DNA from: Mycobacterium asiaticum
GTDB taxonomy: Bacteria > Actinomycetota > Actinomycetes > Mycobacteriales > Mycobacteriaceae
Direction of reading: 5' to 3'
NCBI RefSeq assembly: GCF_001673315.1
Contig: NZ_LZLQ01000010.1
Span: forward strand, 1-64,000
Length of the DNA: 64,000 nt
The notes under the pieces: generated by a model
What the model was told of the DNA's origin: nothing
Databases searched by the model: none
The model's input: the letters and a program-made list of their open reading frames with translations, nothing else
Made by a program: the position numbers and the translations under genes
In this document: positions 27,976 to 38,488 of the stretch, in pieces
Numbering within the stretch: position 1 is the stretch's first letter
Layout of the letters: each line of letters begins with the position of its first letter

Positions 27976-28577
27976 CCGGTACGGCCCCGGCCGATTGCCC
28001 GTCCGCAACCACTGATCTGCAGCCGCACCGCACTGATGCGCCCGAACCCGGGACGGCTGCCGGCACTGAGTTCATAGCCGCAGACCCGGGCTTCCAGTCG
28101 CGTTGAAGCCCCTTCCCAGTCACCGTCGGTAACCAGCACCGTGCATCCTTTATGCCAGGCCCTGGCCACCACTGCCCGCGCCCGTGTCCGCGTGACCCGG
28201 CGCCCGCCCAGACCGAGTACCACCAGATCCATGCCGTCGACGAGCACCGCGGCCACTTCCACCGGGTCGTTTCCCGGATCCGGTATCACCGCGAGCCGAC
28301 TCAGGTCCGCACCCATTTCCACGGCCGCCAGCAACCCGATGTCCGGTTGGCCGACGATCGCGGCGTTGCCTCCGTCCGCTGTCACCGTAGCCACCATGCG
28401 CAGCAACAGGGACCGCGCTCCCGACAGCACCGCCACCGTGCCCCGGGGTAACCGCGCTGGCCCTGTCGGCAGCAACCCCGCCGTTTGAGCGAAATCCTTC
28501 CCGGAGATCGCCGCCATTCTTCGACGCAGCGATTCGAGCTGGTGAGCCCGATTTTCGGAGGCAAAAGCCGCGGTCAC
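27972..28577 (-). CDS. imuA': Mutasome accessory protein ImuA'
   Basis: 201 residues from GTG 28577, which has AGGAGG 5 bases upstream; a longer frame to 28649 is rejected because the LexA box (28601-28616) would then be coding. The protein has a RecA-like fold remnant: [20 protein letters not shown] in the place of a P-loop, [19 protein letters not shown] and [12 protein letters not shown]. Homologue of Rv3395c (204 aa). It works with ImuB and DnaE2 in damage-induced mutagenesis. Stop overlaps the imuB start by 4 bp. Confidence 0.93.
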   Translation of the reverse strand: MTAAFASENRAHQLESLRRRMAAISGKDFAQTAGLLPTGPARLPRGTVAVLSGARSLLLRMVATVTADGGNAAIVGQPDIGLLAAVEMGADLSRLAVIPDPGNDPVEVAAVLVDGMDLVVLGLGGRRVTRTRARAVVARAWHKGCTVLVTDGDWEGASTRLEARVCGYELSAGSRPGFGRISAVRLQISGCGRAIGRGRTG

Positions 28578-28600
28578 ACCAGCCTCCTGATCAGATTTTT

Positions 28601-28616
28601 TCGAAAGTATGTTCGA
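28601..28616. promoter_or_regulatory. LexA (SOS) box of imuA'-imuB
   Basis: TCGAAAGTATGTTCGA matches the mycobacterial LexA consensus TCGAAC-N4-GTTCGA with one mismatch. It lies 23 bp upstream of the imuA' GTG start and pairs with the box before dnaE2, giving co-induction of the three mutasome genes. Confidence 0.93.
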
Positions 28617-28952
28617 TCTGATTCGAAGTAAACACCTGCCCTCCGACAAGCGTCAAGCAACGCGAGAGGCTGTTTAGGCGTTCGATGCTGGTGTGGCTGC
28701 TGGTTGTAGTGGGGTCTACTTTGCTGTCACAGGAGTCCCACCTGTCACGCAGGGCAAGCCGGCACCCGGCTGCTGTCATAAGTGTCGCTGCAAGCCGGGC
28801 AAAGAACCCATGTCCTTCTCCGGCATGGCACGGCCGAGATCTCCGCACGGCTGAAATCTCCGCACTCCGCACGGCGGAAATCTCCGTACTCCGCACGGAC
28901 GAGATCTCCGGACATGTCCGGGACGATATCCCCGCACACGGCAGGGACGAGA
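28617..28952. other. Intergenic region upstream of imuA' with 24-bp repeats
   Basis: About 335 bp between the imuA' LexA box and the dioxygenase stop. Frames are open on both strands (plus 28685-28999 and minus through this region), but neither has a ribosome site or recognisable family, and the repeated peptide EISAVR/AEISALR simply mirrors the DNA repeat. The left part (28670-28800) is non-repetitive and unexplained; it could be a remnant of a mobile element, though no terminal inverted repeats were seen. Confidence 0.4.
28828..28919. repeat. 24-bp imperfect tandem repeat, about 4 copies
   Basis: Copies begin at 28828 (17 bp), 28845 (24 bp), 28869 (24 bp) and 28893 (about 27 bp). Core GCACGG-N2-GA(A/G)ATCTCCG; the two central full copies are GCACGGCTGAAATCTCCGCA followed by CTCC, and the same with three changes. 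The last copy runs into the palindrome CCGGACATGTCCGG (28908-28921). Confidence 0.85.
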
Positions 28953-29917
28953 TCAACGGGTCGCAGCGGCACCCATCGGGGCCACGGTTCCGGGCATGAA
29001 CCGCTGGAACAGCGACGTGGCGATTTCCGCGACGTCGTCGGTAAGTGGATACATGTGGCGATACTGCAGAACCTGTTTGCCGATGAGCCCCAGCCGCTCG
29101 GTGAACGTCGGCATCCGACCCGGATCCAGCAGCGGGTTGTTGAACGGGAGCCGGTCGGCCCGCTGGAACTCGAACGCAGCGCTGATCCGCGCCGCCGTCC
29201 CCAGCCGGCTGCCACGCCCACCCCAATGCAGAACCGCCTGATTCCAGGCGAGCATGGAGCCTGCCGTCGCGGGCAGCGCTCTGATGTCCTGGGGGTTGTG
29301 GACGACGGTGTTGTCCTTCCCGTCCCACCGACGTTGCCGGAATCGGTCGTCGAGGTGGGCGGGCAGCATGTACATGCAGCCGTTGAGCGGGGTGGCATCG
29401 GTGAAAGGCAGCCACACGGTAAGCGTCTGCGGTGAGTTGTCAGCGTCGATCGTCGGTATCAACCGGTCGCGGTGCGGGCCCCAGCCCAGAGCGTTCTCGT
29501 TGGGGTTGACATGCCAGACCCAGAAGTCGGGCAGCGCCAAGTACCCCTCCCCGAGCACGGATGTCAGGAACTGCGAAAGTCCTTGGAACGCAAGCCATAA
29601 CTCGTCATAGACGAAAGCGAACGCCAGCGGGATCCCGCGCTGGAAAAGCGTCGATACGGCGTAGCGGATCGGCGCGATAGCCGACTCGGCAAGGGCGCCC
29701 GGGACCTGCACGTAACCCTCACGCTTCAGGTTGGCGAACAACGCATCGAGGTCCCCGACTGTCGCGGACGTCGCGACGCGGCCGCACTCGATCGACATTC
29801 CCGGACACAGCTCACCCCAAAATTCGCGACGCTCCGCTTGAGCTGCCGACAGGCCCGGAATCACCGCGACATCGTATCCCAGCGTGGAGGCCGTCGTAGG
29901 CCAATCAGCCGGGCGGG

Positions 29918-29927
<10 letters not shown>
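28953..29927 (-). CDS. Phytanoyl-CoA dioxygenase (PhyH) family protein
   Basis: 324 residues with an Fe(II)/2-oxoglutarate dioxygenase core: [13 protein letters not shown] gives the HxD iron ligands near residue 175-177, [12 protein letters not shown] the distal His near 257, and ARISAAFEF the Arg that would bind 2-oxoglutarate. The substrate is unknown. The GTG at 29925-29927 overlaps the guaA stop region by 10 bp, so it is probably co-transcribed with guaA; starts further in (for example [11 protein letters not shown]) cannot be excluded. In M. tuberculosis guaA is followed by phyA (phytoene synthase) and idsA1, so this gene replaces them. Confidence 0.85.
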
Positions 29928-31483
<1,556 letters not shown>

Positions 31484-31628
31484 TCAGTGTAGTGGCTCTG
31501 GCCAAGCGGTCCCGCATCGCTCAATCCATTTCATCAGCAATTACGATTCCGCCACTGCCGCAAAGCTATTCAACAAATGCTGGCGCCCCGGCATTGAATC
31601 GGCCGCCCTGACGATTTGGGCGCGACGG

Positions 31629-31634
31629 TATACT
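31629..31634 (+). promoter_or_regulatory. Possible -10 hexamer TATACT for the cold-shock gene
   Basis: TATACT matches the mycobacterial SigA -10 consensus (TANNNT) and lies 37 bp before the preferred GTG start at 31672. No convincing -35 hexamer at the right spacing. Inference from sequence only. Confidence 0.4.
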
Positions 31635-31671
31635 TGCCGTCACTGACGGGCGAGTGGTGAAGGGTCGAAAA

Positions 31672-32070
31672 GTGCGAGTCACGGGAAGAATAGTGCGTTT
31701 CGACGGCGTGCGCGGTTATGGCTTCATCACACCTGATATCGGTGGTGAGGACGTTTTCCTGCACGTCAACGACCTTGAAATGGAAAAACAACGGGCAGTA
31801 CGGGGCGCGCAGGTCTCCTTTGAAATCGATGAAGGAGATCGGGGAAAGTTCGCCCGTGGGGTGCGCCCGGCGAACGATAACGGTGCCGCGTTCGATGACG
31901 CATCATCGGCCGGTGACGAATATTTCGACGTCCTTTCCGCCGACGAATTCCGCCACATGATCACCGAAAAGCTATTGCACATAACGCCGGCTTTGAACGC
32001 CGAACAGATACTCGCCGTGCGCAGTAGCTTCGAAGAGGTCGCTCGTAAACATGGCTTGATTGATTCATAG
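31672..32070 (+). CDS. Cold-shock domain protein with C-terminal extension
   Basis: 132 residues from GTG 31672, preceded by GAAGG; a GTG at 31654 would add 6 residues. The cold-shock domain (residues 1-66) shows RNP1 GYGFITPD and RNP2-like VFLHV; the first motif lacks the usual Lys-Gly-Phe-Gly-Phe-Ile form only slightly. The C-terminal half (EYFDVLSADEFRHMITEKLL) is an acidic helical extension like that of M. tuberculosis CspB (Rv0871, 135 aa). It should bind single-stranded nucleic acid. It stands between guaA (divergent) and the disaccharide operon, which begins 65 bp downstream. Confidence 0.88.
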   Translation: MRVTGRIVRFDGVRGYGFITPDIGGEDVFLHVNDLEMEKQRAVRGAQVSFEIDEGDRGKFARGVRPANDNGAAFDDASSAGDEYFDVLSADEFRHMITEKLLHITPALNAEQILAVRSSFEEVARKHGLIDS

Positions 32071-32135
32071 TTTCCGCCGCCGCAGCATTGGGCATGGGAG
32101 TGAGATAGCCGACAACGGAAAGCGAGGTTCCACCC

Positions 32136-32903
32136 GTGGCTTCAGCGCTGGGTCTGCCGGAAAAGGTGCGTGCCTGTTTGTTCGACCTCGACGGTGTGCT
32201 CACCGACACCGCCAGTGTGCACACCAAAGCCTGGAAGGACATGTTCGACTCCTTCCTGTCCCAGCGGGCCGAAAGCACGGGAGAAGAATTCGTGCCTTTC
32301 GATCCCAACAGCGATTACCGCCAGTACGTGGACGGCAAGAAACGTGAAGACGGCGTTCGGTCCTTCCTGGAGAGCCGCGACATCGACTTGCCCGACGGCG
32401 ATGCCGACGATTCCAGCGACGAGGAGACCATTCACGGTTTGGGGAATCGGAAGAACGACATGTTCCAGAAGGTGTTGCGCGAAGACGGCGTCAAGGTCTT
32501 CGACGGGTCGCGACGCTACCTGGAGGCCGTCGCCGAGGCCGGTCTGGCCGTAGCCGTGGTGTCGTCGAGCGCCAACACCCGCGATGTACTCGAGATCACC
32601 GGCCTGGACCGGTTCGTGCAGAAACGCGTCGACGGCGTCACCCTGCGCGAGGAGAACATCGAGGGCAAACCCGCGCCGGACTCCTATCTGCGCGGTGCGG
32701 AGTTGCTCGATGTCGAACCCGACGCCGCAGCGGTGTTCGAGGACGCGATATCCGGGGTGCAGGCCGGCCGGGCCGGTAATTTCGGTTACGTGGTGGGTGT
32801 CGACAGGGTGGGACAGGCTGACGAATTGCGAGACAACGGCGCCGACGTCGTGGTGACCGATCTCGCCGATCTGCTCGGTGACGAGAGCGGGCAAACCTCG
32901 TGA
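32136..32903 (+). CDS. HAD-superfamily beta-phosphoglucomutase-like protein
   Basis: 255 residues from GTG 32136. HAD motif I is [16 protein letters not shown] with nucleophile Asp17 and acid/base Asp19; a helical cap follows ([20 protein letters not shown]), then motif [15 protein letters not shown], the Lys of motif III in [12 protein letters not shown], and motif [17 protein letters not shown]. Homologue of Rv3400 (262 aa). Beta-phosphoglucomutases interconvert beta-glucose-1-phosphate and glucose-6-phosphate. The stop overlaps the GH65 start by 4 bp (GTGA), the usual pairing of a beta-G1P-producing phosphorylase with its mutase. Confidence 0.93.
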   Translation: MASALGLPEKVRACLFDLDGVLTDTASVHTKAWKDMFDSFLSQRAESTGEEFVPFDPNSDYRQYVDGKKREDGVRSFLESRDIDLPDGDADDSSDEETIHGLGNRKNDMFQKVLREDGVKVFDGSRRYLEAVAEAGLAVAVVSSSANTRDVLEITGLDRFVQKRVDGVTLREENIEGKPAPDSYLRGAELLDVEPDAAAVFEDAISGVQAGRAGNFGYVVGVDRVGQADELRDNGADVVVTDLADLLGDESGQTS

Positions 32904-35272
32904 TTTCCGAAGAAGCCTTCCCGGTGGAACCGTGGCAGGTTCGCGAGACGGTACTGAATCTGAATCTGCTGGCCCAATCGGAATCCGTGTTCGCGCTGTC
33001 CAACGGGCATATCGGATTGCGCGGCAACCTCGACGAGGGCGAACCCTATGGTCTGCCGGGCACGTATCTGAACTCGTTCTACGAGATCCGGCCACTGCCC
33101 TATGCCGAGGCGGGATACAGCTATCCCGAGGCCGGCCAGACCGTGGTCGACGTCACCAACGGCAAGATCATCCGATTGATGGTCGACGACGAGCCGTTCG
33201 ACGTCCGCTACGGCGAATTGCTGGACCACGAACGGATTCTGGACCTGCGCGCCGGGACGATGATTCGCCGGGCGCACTGGCGCTCGCCGACCGGCAAGCA
33301 GGTGAAAGTGACCTCGACCAGGCTGGTGTCACTGGTCCACCGCAGCGTTGCCGCCATCGAGTATGTGGTGGAGGCGATCGACGACTTCGCCCGTGTCACA
33401 GTGCAATCCGAACTGGTCACCAACGAGGACCAGCCGGAGACCTCCGACGACCCGCGGGTGGCTGCCATCCTGGAGAATCCGCTGGAGGCCGTCGACCACG
33501 AAAGCGACGGGGGCAAAGCACTTCTCATGCACCGGACGCGCAGCAGCGCCCTGATGATGGCTGCTGCCATGGACCACGAGGTCGAGGTCGAGGGACGCGT
33601 CGAGGTCAACACCGACGCCCGGGCCGACTTGGCGCGAACGACGGTGATCTGCGGCTTGCGCCCGGGCCAAAAGCTGCGCATCGTCAAATACCTGGCGTAC
33701 GGCTGGTCCAGCCTGCGCTCCCGCCCGGCGTTGCGCGACCAGGCTTCGGCCGCCCTGACCAGTGCGCGGTACAGCGGTTGGCAAGGCTTGCTCGACGGCC
33801 AGCGCGCTTACCTCGACCTCTTCTGGGATACAGCTGACGTCGAGATCGAGGGAGACCCGGAGAGCCAGCAAGCGGTCCGGTTCGGCTTGTTCCATCTGCT
33901 GCAGTCCAGCGCCCGGGCCGAACGCCGGGCGATCCCCAGCAAAGGCCTCACCGGGACCGGTTACGACGGTCACGCCTTCTGGGACACCGAGGGCTTCGTA
34001 CTGCCGGTACTCACTTACACGGTGCCGCATGCGGTTGCGGATGCATTGCGTTGGCGCGCTTCGACATTGGACCTCGCGAAGGAGCGTGCCGCGGAGTTGG
34101 GCCTGGACGGCGCGGCCTTTCCGTGGCGCACCATCCGGGGTCAGGAATGCTCCGCTTACTGGCCGGCCGGCACGGCCGCTTGGCACATCAATGCCGACAT
34201 CGCGATGGCCTTCGAGCGCTACCGCATCGTCACCGGCGACGACTCCCTGGAAGAGGAGTGTGGGCTTCCGGTATTGGTCGAGACGGCGCGGTTGTGGGCT
34301 TCGCTGGGACACCACGACCGCAACGGGGTGTGGCATCTCGACGGAGTCACCGGCCCCGACGAGTACACGGCCATCGTCCGCGACAACGTGTTCACCAATC
34401 TGATGGCGGCACACAACTTGCGCACCGCCGCCGACGCCGCCAAGCGCCATCCCGACAAGGCCGGCGCGCTGGGTGTCACGACCGAGGAGATGGCCGTGTG
34501 GCGAGATGCCGCCGATGCCGTCAACATTCCCTACGACGAGGAGTTGGGCGTACACCAGCAGTGCGAAGGGTTCACCACCTTCGCCGAGTGGGACTTCAAG
34601 ACGAACACCACTTACCCGCTGTTGATGCACGAGGCCTACGTGAAGCTGTACCCCTCCCAAGTGATCAAGCAGGCGGACCTGGTGTTGGCCATGCAGTGGC
34701 AGAGCCACGCGTTCACGCCCGAACAGAAAGCCCGCAACGTCGACTACTACGAACGCCGGACGGTGCGCGACTCCTCATTGTCGGCGTGCAGCCAAGCCGT
34801 GATGTGTGCCGAAGTCGGTCACCTCGAACTCGCCCACGACTACGCCTACGAAGCCGGTCTGATCGACCTGCGCGACCTGCACCACAACACCCGCGACGGA
34901 CTGCACATGGCTTCGCTGGCCGGGGCGTGGATAGCGTTTGTCGCCGGTTTCGGCGGCCTGCGCGACGATCAGGGCATCTTGTCGATGGATCCTCAACTGC
35001 CCGATGGGATTTCACGCCTCCGGTTCCGGGTGCGCTGGCGTGATTGTCGGGTCACGGTGGACACCGATCATGAGAACGTCACCTACACATTGCGTGACGG
35101 CTCCGATAGCGAGCTCACCATCCTGCATGCCGGGGAAGAGGTCACCCTGAGCACTGAAGAGCCGGTGACCATCCCGGTGAAGCGGCGCGAGGCGCTACTG
35201 CCCCCGCCACCTCAGCCCCCTGACCGCGAGCCGCTGCATCGCCGCAGCCTGACGAAAATGGCACAGCCCTAG
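32900..35272 (+). CDS. Glycoside hydrolase family 65 phosphorylase-like enzyme
   Basis: 790 residues from GTG 32900. GH65 layout: N-terminal beta-sandwich ([20 protein letters not shown]), helical linker, (alpha/alpha)6 barrel and C-terminal beta domain. The catalytic Glu lies in [15 protein letters not shown] near residue 487; [18 protein letters not shown] and a KQADLVLAM stretch complete the active site and phosphate-side regions. Homologue of Rv3401 (786 aa). Family members phosphorolyse maltose, trehalose or kojibiose to beta-glucose-1-phosphate and glucose. The substrate is not decided by sequence; the neighbouring mutase supports phosphorolysis over hydrolysis. Confidence 0.93.
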   Translation: MISEEAFPVEPWQVRETVLNLNLLAQSESVFALSNGHIGLRGNLDEGEPYGLPGTYLNSFYEIRPLPYAEAGYSYPEAGQTVVDVTNGKIIRLMVDDEPFDVRYGELLDHERILDLRAGTMIRRAHWRSPTGKQVKVTSTRLVSLVHRSVAAIEYVVEAIDDFARVTVQSELVTNEDQPETSDDPRVAAILENPLEAVDHESDGGKALLMHRTRSSALMMAAAMDHEVEVEGRVEVNTDARADLARTTVICGLRPGQKLRIVKYLAYGWSSLRSRPALRDQASAALTSARYSGWQGLLDGQRAYLDLFWDTADVEIEGDPESQQAVRFGLFHLLQSSARAERRAIPSKGLTGTGYDGHAFWDTEGFVLPVLTYTVPHAVADALRWRASTLDLAKERAAELGLDGAAFPWRTIRGQECSAYWPAGTAAWHINADIAMAFERYRIVTGDDSLEEECGLPVLVETARLWASLGHHDRNGVWHLDGVTGPDEYTAIVRDNVFTNLMAAHNLRTAADAAKRHPDKAGALGVTTEEMAVWRDAADAVNIPYDEELGVHQQCEGFTTFAEWDFKTNTTYPLLMHEAYVKLYPSQVIKQADLVLAMQWQSHAFTPEQKARNVDYYERRTVRDSSLSACSQAVMCAEVGHLELAHDYAYEAGLIDLRDLHHNTRDGLHMASLAGAWIAFVAGFGGLRDDQGILSMDPQLPDGISRLRFRVRWRDCRVTVDTDHENVTYTLRDGSDSELTILHAGEEVTLSTEEPVTIPVKRREALLPPPPQPPDREPLHRRSLTKMAQP

Positions 35273-35371
35273 CGCCGGCGACCCCAACCGCTGCGAACCC
35301 CGCGGAGCTCATTCGAAAAGTATGAGTTAGCCCTGAATATGCTTACTCACCGTTGGACAGCGTGTGGAAAC

Positions 35372-35390
35372 CTAGGCTAGGCTAACCTCG
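35372..35390. promoter_or_regulatory. IdeR iron box upstream of the aminotransferase gene
   Basis: CTAGGCTAGGCTAACCTCG matches the mycobacterial IdeR consensus TTAGGTTAGGCTAACCTAA at 15 of 19 positions with the central GGCTAACC intact. It lies 52 bp before the TTG and 106 bp before the GTG candidate start of the gene at 35442. Predicts repression by iron-loaded IdeR. The M. tuberculosis homologue Rv3402c is known to be iron-repressed. Confidence 0.85.
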
Positions 35391-35441
35391 CTTCAGAGTT
35401 GGTATCGTCCGCGATCATCCGTGCTCACCTAGTAGACCGAG

Positions 35442-36686
35442 TTGACTCCTTCATATAACAAGATCGGGACCCATCACGGCTCGTCGCTGGAGCGGGTGGC
35501 CAGGCTGCACGCATCTCGGACCGCCCCCCGGTCGCGGTCCACACCCGCCTCGACGGTCGCTGAAATCCCGTTCATCCGTCCGAGCTTTCCCGGGCCGGCC
35601 GAACTCGCCGAGGATTTCGGGCAGATCGCCGATGCCAACTGGTACACCAATTTCGGGCCCAAAGAGCGGCAGTTCGCTCGTGCCATGGGTGACTATCTGG
35701 GCCCGGATTTGCACGTTGCCACGACGGCGAACGGCACTATGGCACTGATCGCCGCCCTGCACCTCACGTTGGGGGCGGGCAATCGCGACCGCTACATCCT
35801 GATGCCATCATTCACCTTTGTCGGCGTAGCGCAGGCGGCCCTGTGGACGGGGTACCGGCCGTGGTTCATCGATATCGACGCGGAGGCCTGGCAACCGTCG
35901 GTCCACTCGGCCCGGTCGGTCCTGGAACGTTCCCGCGACCAGATCGCCGGCATTGTCCTGGCCAATATCTTCGGCGTCGGGAACCCGCAGATCGACGCCT
36001 GGGAGGCACTCTCCGCCGAGTGGGATCTGCCGATGGTCGTAGACTCCGCGGCCGCATTCGGTTCGAAGTACGCGGACGGCACCCGCGTCGGCGGACGGGG
36101 TGACTGTGAGATCTTCTCCCTGCATGCGACCAAGCCGTTCGCTGTCGGCGAGGGTGGCGCCTTGGCGTCCCGCAATCCCCAAATCATCAAGCAGGCATAC
36201 ACGTTTCAAAACTTCGGCTTTGCGGACTCCCGCGAATCCGCGCATTTCGGGACGAACGCGAAGCTACAGGAGATCAACGCCGCAATCGGGCTGCGCCAAC
36301 TCCGCAACCTCAATAACCGTCTCGCCAGTCGCCGCAACGTGTTCGAGAGCTATCGTGCCGGTCTGGCCGACGCGGGAGTGCGCTTCCAGCAGAATGCCGA
36401 AACGTCGTCGCTCTGCTTTGCCAGCGCCTGCTTCACGTCCCCCGAACATAAGGCCGCGGTCATGGCCAGCCTGCATGGCGACAGGATCCGGGCTCGTGAT
36501 TACTACAACCCGCCCCAACACCGGCATCCGTACTTCAGCAGCAATAGCGAGCTGCTCAAGTCCACCGAAATGCCTGTCACCGAAGACATTTGCTCGCGGA
36601 TAGTGTCGTTGCCTGTGCACGATCACATGGCCGACGCCGACGTTGCGCGCGTCGTCGCCGCGGTTCGGGAAGGACAGGGCCGGTGA
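35442..36686 (+). CDS. DegT/DnrJ/EryC1-type PLP aminotransferase, iron-regulated
   Basis: 414 residues, close homologue of Rv3402c (412 aa). Fold-type I PLP motifs: NGTMALIAALHLTL, the PLP-contact DSAAAFGS near residue 203, and the cofactor Lys in SLHATKPFAVGEGG near 228. The conserved core begins at IPFIRPSFPGPAELAEDF; upstream residues are poorly conserved. The TTG at 35442 gives the longest form, while GTG 35496 with GGAG just before is a good alternative. The family transfers amino groups to 3- or 4-keto nucleotide sugars. First gene of a plus-strand operon behind an IdeR box; its stop overlaps the next start by 4 bp. Confidence 0.9.
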   Translation: MTPSYNKIGTHHGSSLERVARLHASRTAPRSRSTPASTVAEIPFIRPSFPGPAELAEDFGQIADANWYTNFGPKERQFARAMGDYLGPDLHVATTANGTMALIAALHLTLGAGNRDRYILMPSFTFVGVAQAALWTGYRPWFIDIDAEAWQPSVHSARSVLERSRDQIAGIVLANIFGVGNPQIDAWEALSAEWDLPMVVDSAAAFGSKYADGTRVGGRGDCEIFSLHATKPFAVGEGGALASRNPQIIKQAYTFQNFGFADSRESAHFGTNAKLQEINAAIGLRQLRNLNNRLASRRNVFESYRAGLADAGVRFQQNAETSSLCFASACFTSPEHKAAVMASLHGDRIRARDYYNPPQHRHPYFSSNSELLKSTEMPVTEDICSRIVSLPVHDHMADADVARVVAAVREGQGR

Positions 36687-37762
36687 CGAAGACGCTTGGT
36701 TCCACATCGCCGCCAGCGCGCCCGAAGGTCAGCATCGTTTCGGTCACCTACAACCACGAGTCCTACATTCGCGATGCTCTCGACAGCTTCGTAGCCCAGC
36801 AGACCGACTTTCCGGTTGAGGTCGTCATCGCCGATGATGCCTCCACGGACTCCACACCCAAGATCATCCAGGAATACGCCGACCGTCATCCGGACCTGTT
36901 TCGGCCGATCCTTCGGTCCGAAAACATCGGCGTCCTAGCCAATTTCACAGACGCCTTGTCAGCTGCGCGCGGCGAATACCTCGCGCTCTGTGAAGGAGAT
37001 GATTACTGGACCGACCCATTGAAACTGGCCAAACAGGTGGCGTATCTCGACCAGCATCCCGAGACGACGGTCTGCTTCCACCCTGTCCGTGTGTCCCATG
37101 AGGACGGCCGAGTCGGCGACGTCGAGTTCCCGCCGAAGGCCTGGTGGCACGACTTCAGTGTAAATGCTTTAATCGCACGGAATTTCATTCAGACCAACTC
37201 GGTCGTTTATCGGCGCCTGGCGCGCTACGACGACATACCGGCCGGCATCATGCCTTTGGACTGGTACTTGCATGTGCGGCACGCGATCGGCGGTGGGATC
37301 GCCATGCTGCCCGAGACAATGGCGGTTTATCGTCGTCACCCGCAAGGCATTTGGTACTTGGCCGATACCGACCGTTCAAAGTTCTGGGCGGTGCAAGGCC
37401 GAAGTGTGATTGGCACGCTCGACGCTATGCTCGGGCTTTTTCCCGGCGACGACGTCCGTGAGCAGATTGTCGGCGAAGTGTGCGCATGGGCCTTGCGCGA
37501 GATCGCCAGGGTGCCAGGGCCGGAGGCCCGAACCGTCCTGCTGGAGGCCATCACGAACTATCCGCGGGTTGCGATGCTGGCGCTTCAGCACCACTGGACC
37601 GAGACGCCGTTGCGGCTGGCTAAGCGTCGGTTCTTCGCCCACACGTCCAGCGTCAAGGGCCTTGTGCGTGCCGCCCGCGTCAAACGCCAGATGCAACCGG
37701 GGCCGGTCGTCGCTCCGCCACAGGCTTCTGCACGACATACAGCACGGAGCCGGGCGCGATAG
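36683..37762 (+). CDS. Family 2 glycosyltransferase
   Basis: 359 residues from GTG 36683, overlapping the aminotransferase stop as GTGA and preceded by GGGAAGGACAGGG. GT-A fold: KVSIVSVTYNHESYIRDALD at the N-terminus, VVIADDASTDSTPKII (first Asp pair), and the metal-binding LCEGDDYWTDP near residue 108. The lack of hydrophobic helices suggests a cytoplasmic enzyme that moves a nucleotide-activated sugar. Translational coupling to the aminotransferase suggests they act on the same sugar. It has no counterpart at this place in M. tuberculosis. The last 83 bp overlap the convergent methyltransferase gene. Confidence 0.9.
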   Translation: MTKTLGSTSPPARPKVSIVSVTYNHESYIRDALDSFVAQQTDFPVEVVIADDASTDSTPKIIQEYADRHPDLFRPILRSENIGVLANFTDALSAARGEYLALCEGDDYWTDPLKLAKQVAYLDQHPETTVCFHPVRVSHEDGRVGDVEFPPKAWWHDFSVNALIARNFIQTNSVVYRRLARYDDIPAGIMPLDWYLHVRHAIGGGIAMLPETMAVYRRHPQGIWYLADTDRSKFWAVQGRSVIGTLDAMLGLFPGDDVREQIVGEVCAWALREIARVPGPEARTVLLEAITNYPRVAMLALQHHWTETPLRLAKRRFFAHTSSVKGLVRAARVKRQMQPGPVVAPPQASARHTARSRAR

Positions 37763-38483
37763 CGTGCCGGGCGAACATCTCTTCGCCGAAGGTGTGGCTG
37801 TCAAGGGCGGAAAGTTCGAACCCGCTCTGACGGATCCGTGAGCAGAGGGTGGCGCGGTCGTAGAGACGTAGATGGTCGCCCTGAGCGAAGCGCCGCCACC
37901 GCTCACCTTCGTCGGTCACCGCGGGATCTTCGTCGAAGCTGCCCTCCGGAGTCACCGGCGTCATGATGATGCCGCGTCCGCCAGGTGTGAGTATTCGGTA
38001 GAGCTCGTCCAGTGCGCGGGCATCGTCAGAGACGTGCTCCAGAACGTGGGAGCACAGGAAGAAGTCGACGGAGGCGTCGGAATAAGTTGGCATGTCGACG
38101 ATGTCGACGATGTCGTCTACGCCGTCCATCATCAGATCCGCGGTCCGGTAATGAAGATCGTCCCGGCTCTGCAGGAAAGCCGCGAGCGGCGTCGACGGCG
38201 CGAACTCAACCACGCGCCGTCTCGGACCGGGCGGCAGGAAGCTGTCGATGTAGAGCTTGTAGAGCCGGTCCCGGTCAGTGGAACCACACATCGGGCAAAG
38301 GTACCGGCGATGGTTCAGTGCCTCGAAATCATCTAAGCCATAGGGGAACCCGTACCTGGCGAGGGTGCGGCCGAGCATGCGAGTAATGCTCCTGAACCGA
38401 ACCCGGTGTCGGCAGATGTTGCACTGACCTCGGCCGGTGAAGTACAGGCTGCGCAGGAAGCTACGGGTGTCTACGGGCAGCAT
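37680..38483 (-). CDS. Zinc-finger-bearing class I SAM methyltransferase
   Basis: About 267 residues. The N-terminus has two Cys pairs, QCNICRHR and YLCPMCGSTDRDRL, likely a structural zinc site. The methyltransferase core is VVEFAPSTPLAAFL (motif I variant), VDIVDMPTYSDASVDFFLCSHVLEHVSDD (with HVLEH, methyltransferase-11 type), then YRILTPGGRGIIMTPV. Methyltransferases with this layout are often found in polysaccharide and glycolipid clusters and may methylate sugar hydroxyls; the substrate here is inferred only. ATG 38483 is used; TTG 38492 would overlap the FAD gene stop by 4 bp. Confidence 0.85.
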   Translation of the reverse strand: MLPVDTRSFLRSLYFTGRGQCNICRHRVRFRSITRMLGRTLARYGFPYGLDDFEALNHRRYLCPMCGSTDRDRLYKLYIDSFLPPGPRRRVVEFAPSTPLAAFLQSRDDLHYRTADLMMDGVDDIVDIVDMPTYSDASVDFFLCSHVLEHVSDDARALDELYRILTPGGRGIIMTPVTPEGSFDEDPAVTDEGERWRRFAQGDHLRLYDRATLCSRIRQSGFELSALDSHTFGEEMFARHAIAPGSVLYVVQKPVAERRPAPVASGV

Positions 38484-38488
38484 TGGTG

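Noticed and set aside
28578..28649. Upstream start of ImuA' at 28649
   Set aside because: It would place the LexA operator inside the coding sequence; GTG 28577 has an AGGAGG site and gives the known length.
28591..29415. Minus-strand 274-residue frame through the dioxygenase gene and repeat array
   Set aside because: It is out of frame with the PhyH gene, which carries all iron-binding residues; its EISAVR repeats reflect DNA repeats.
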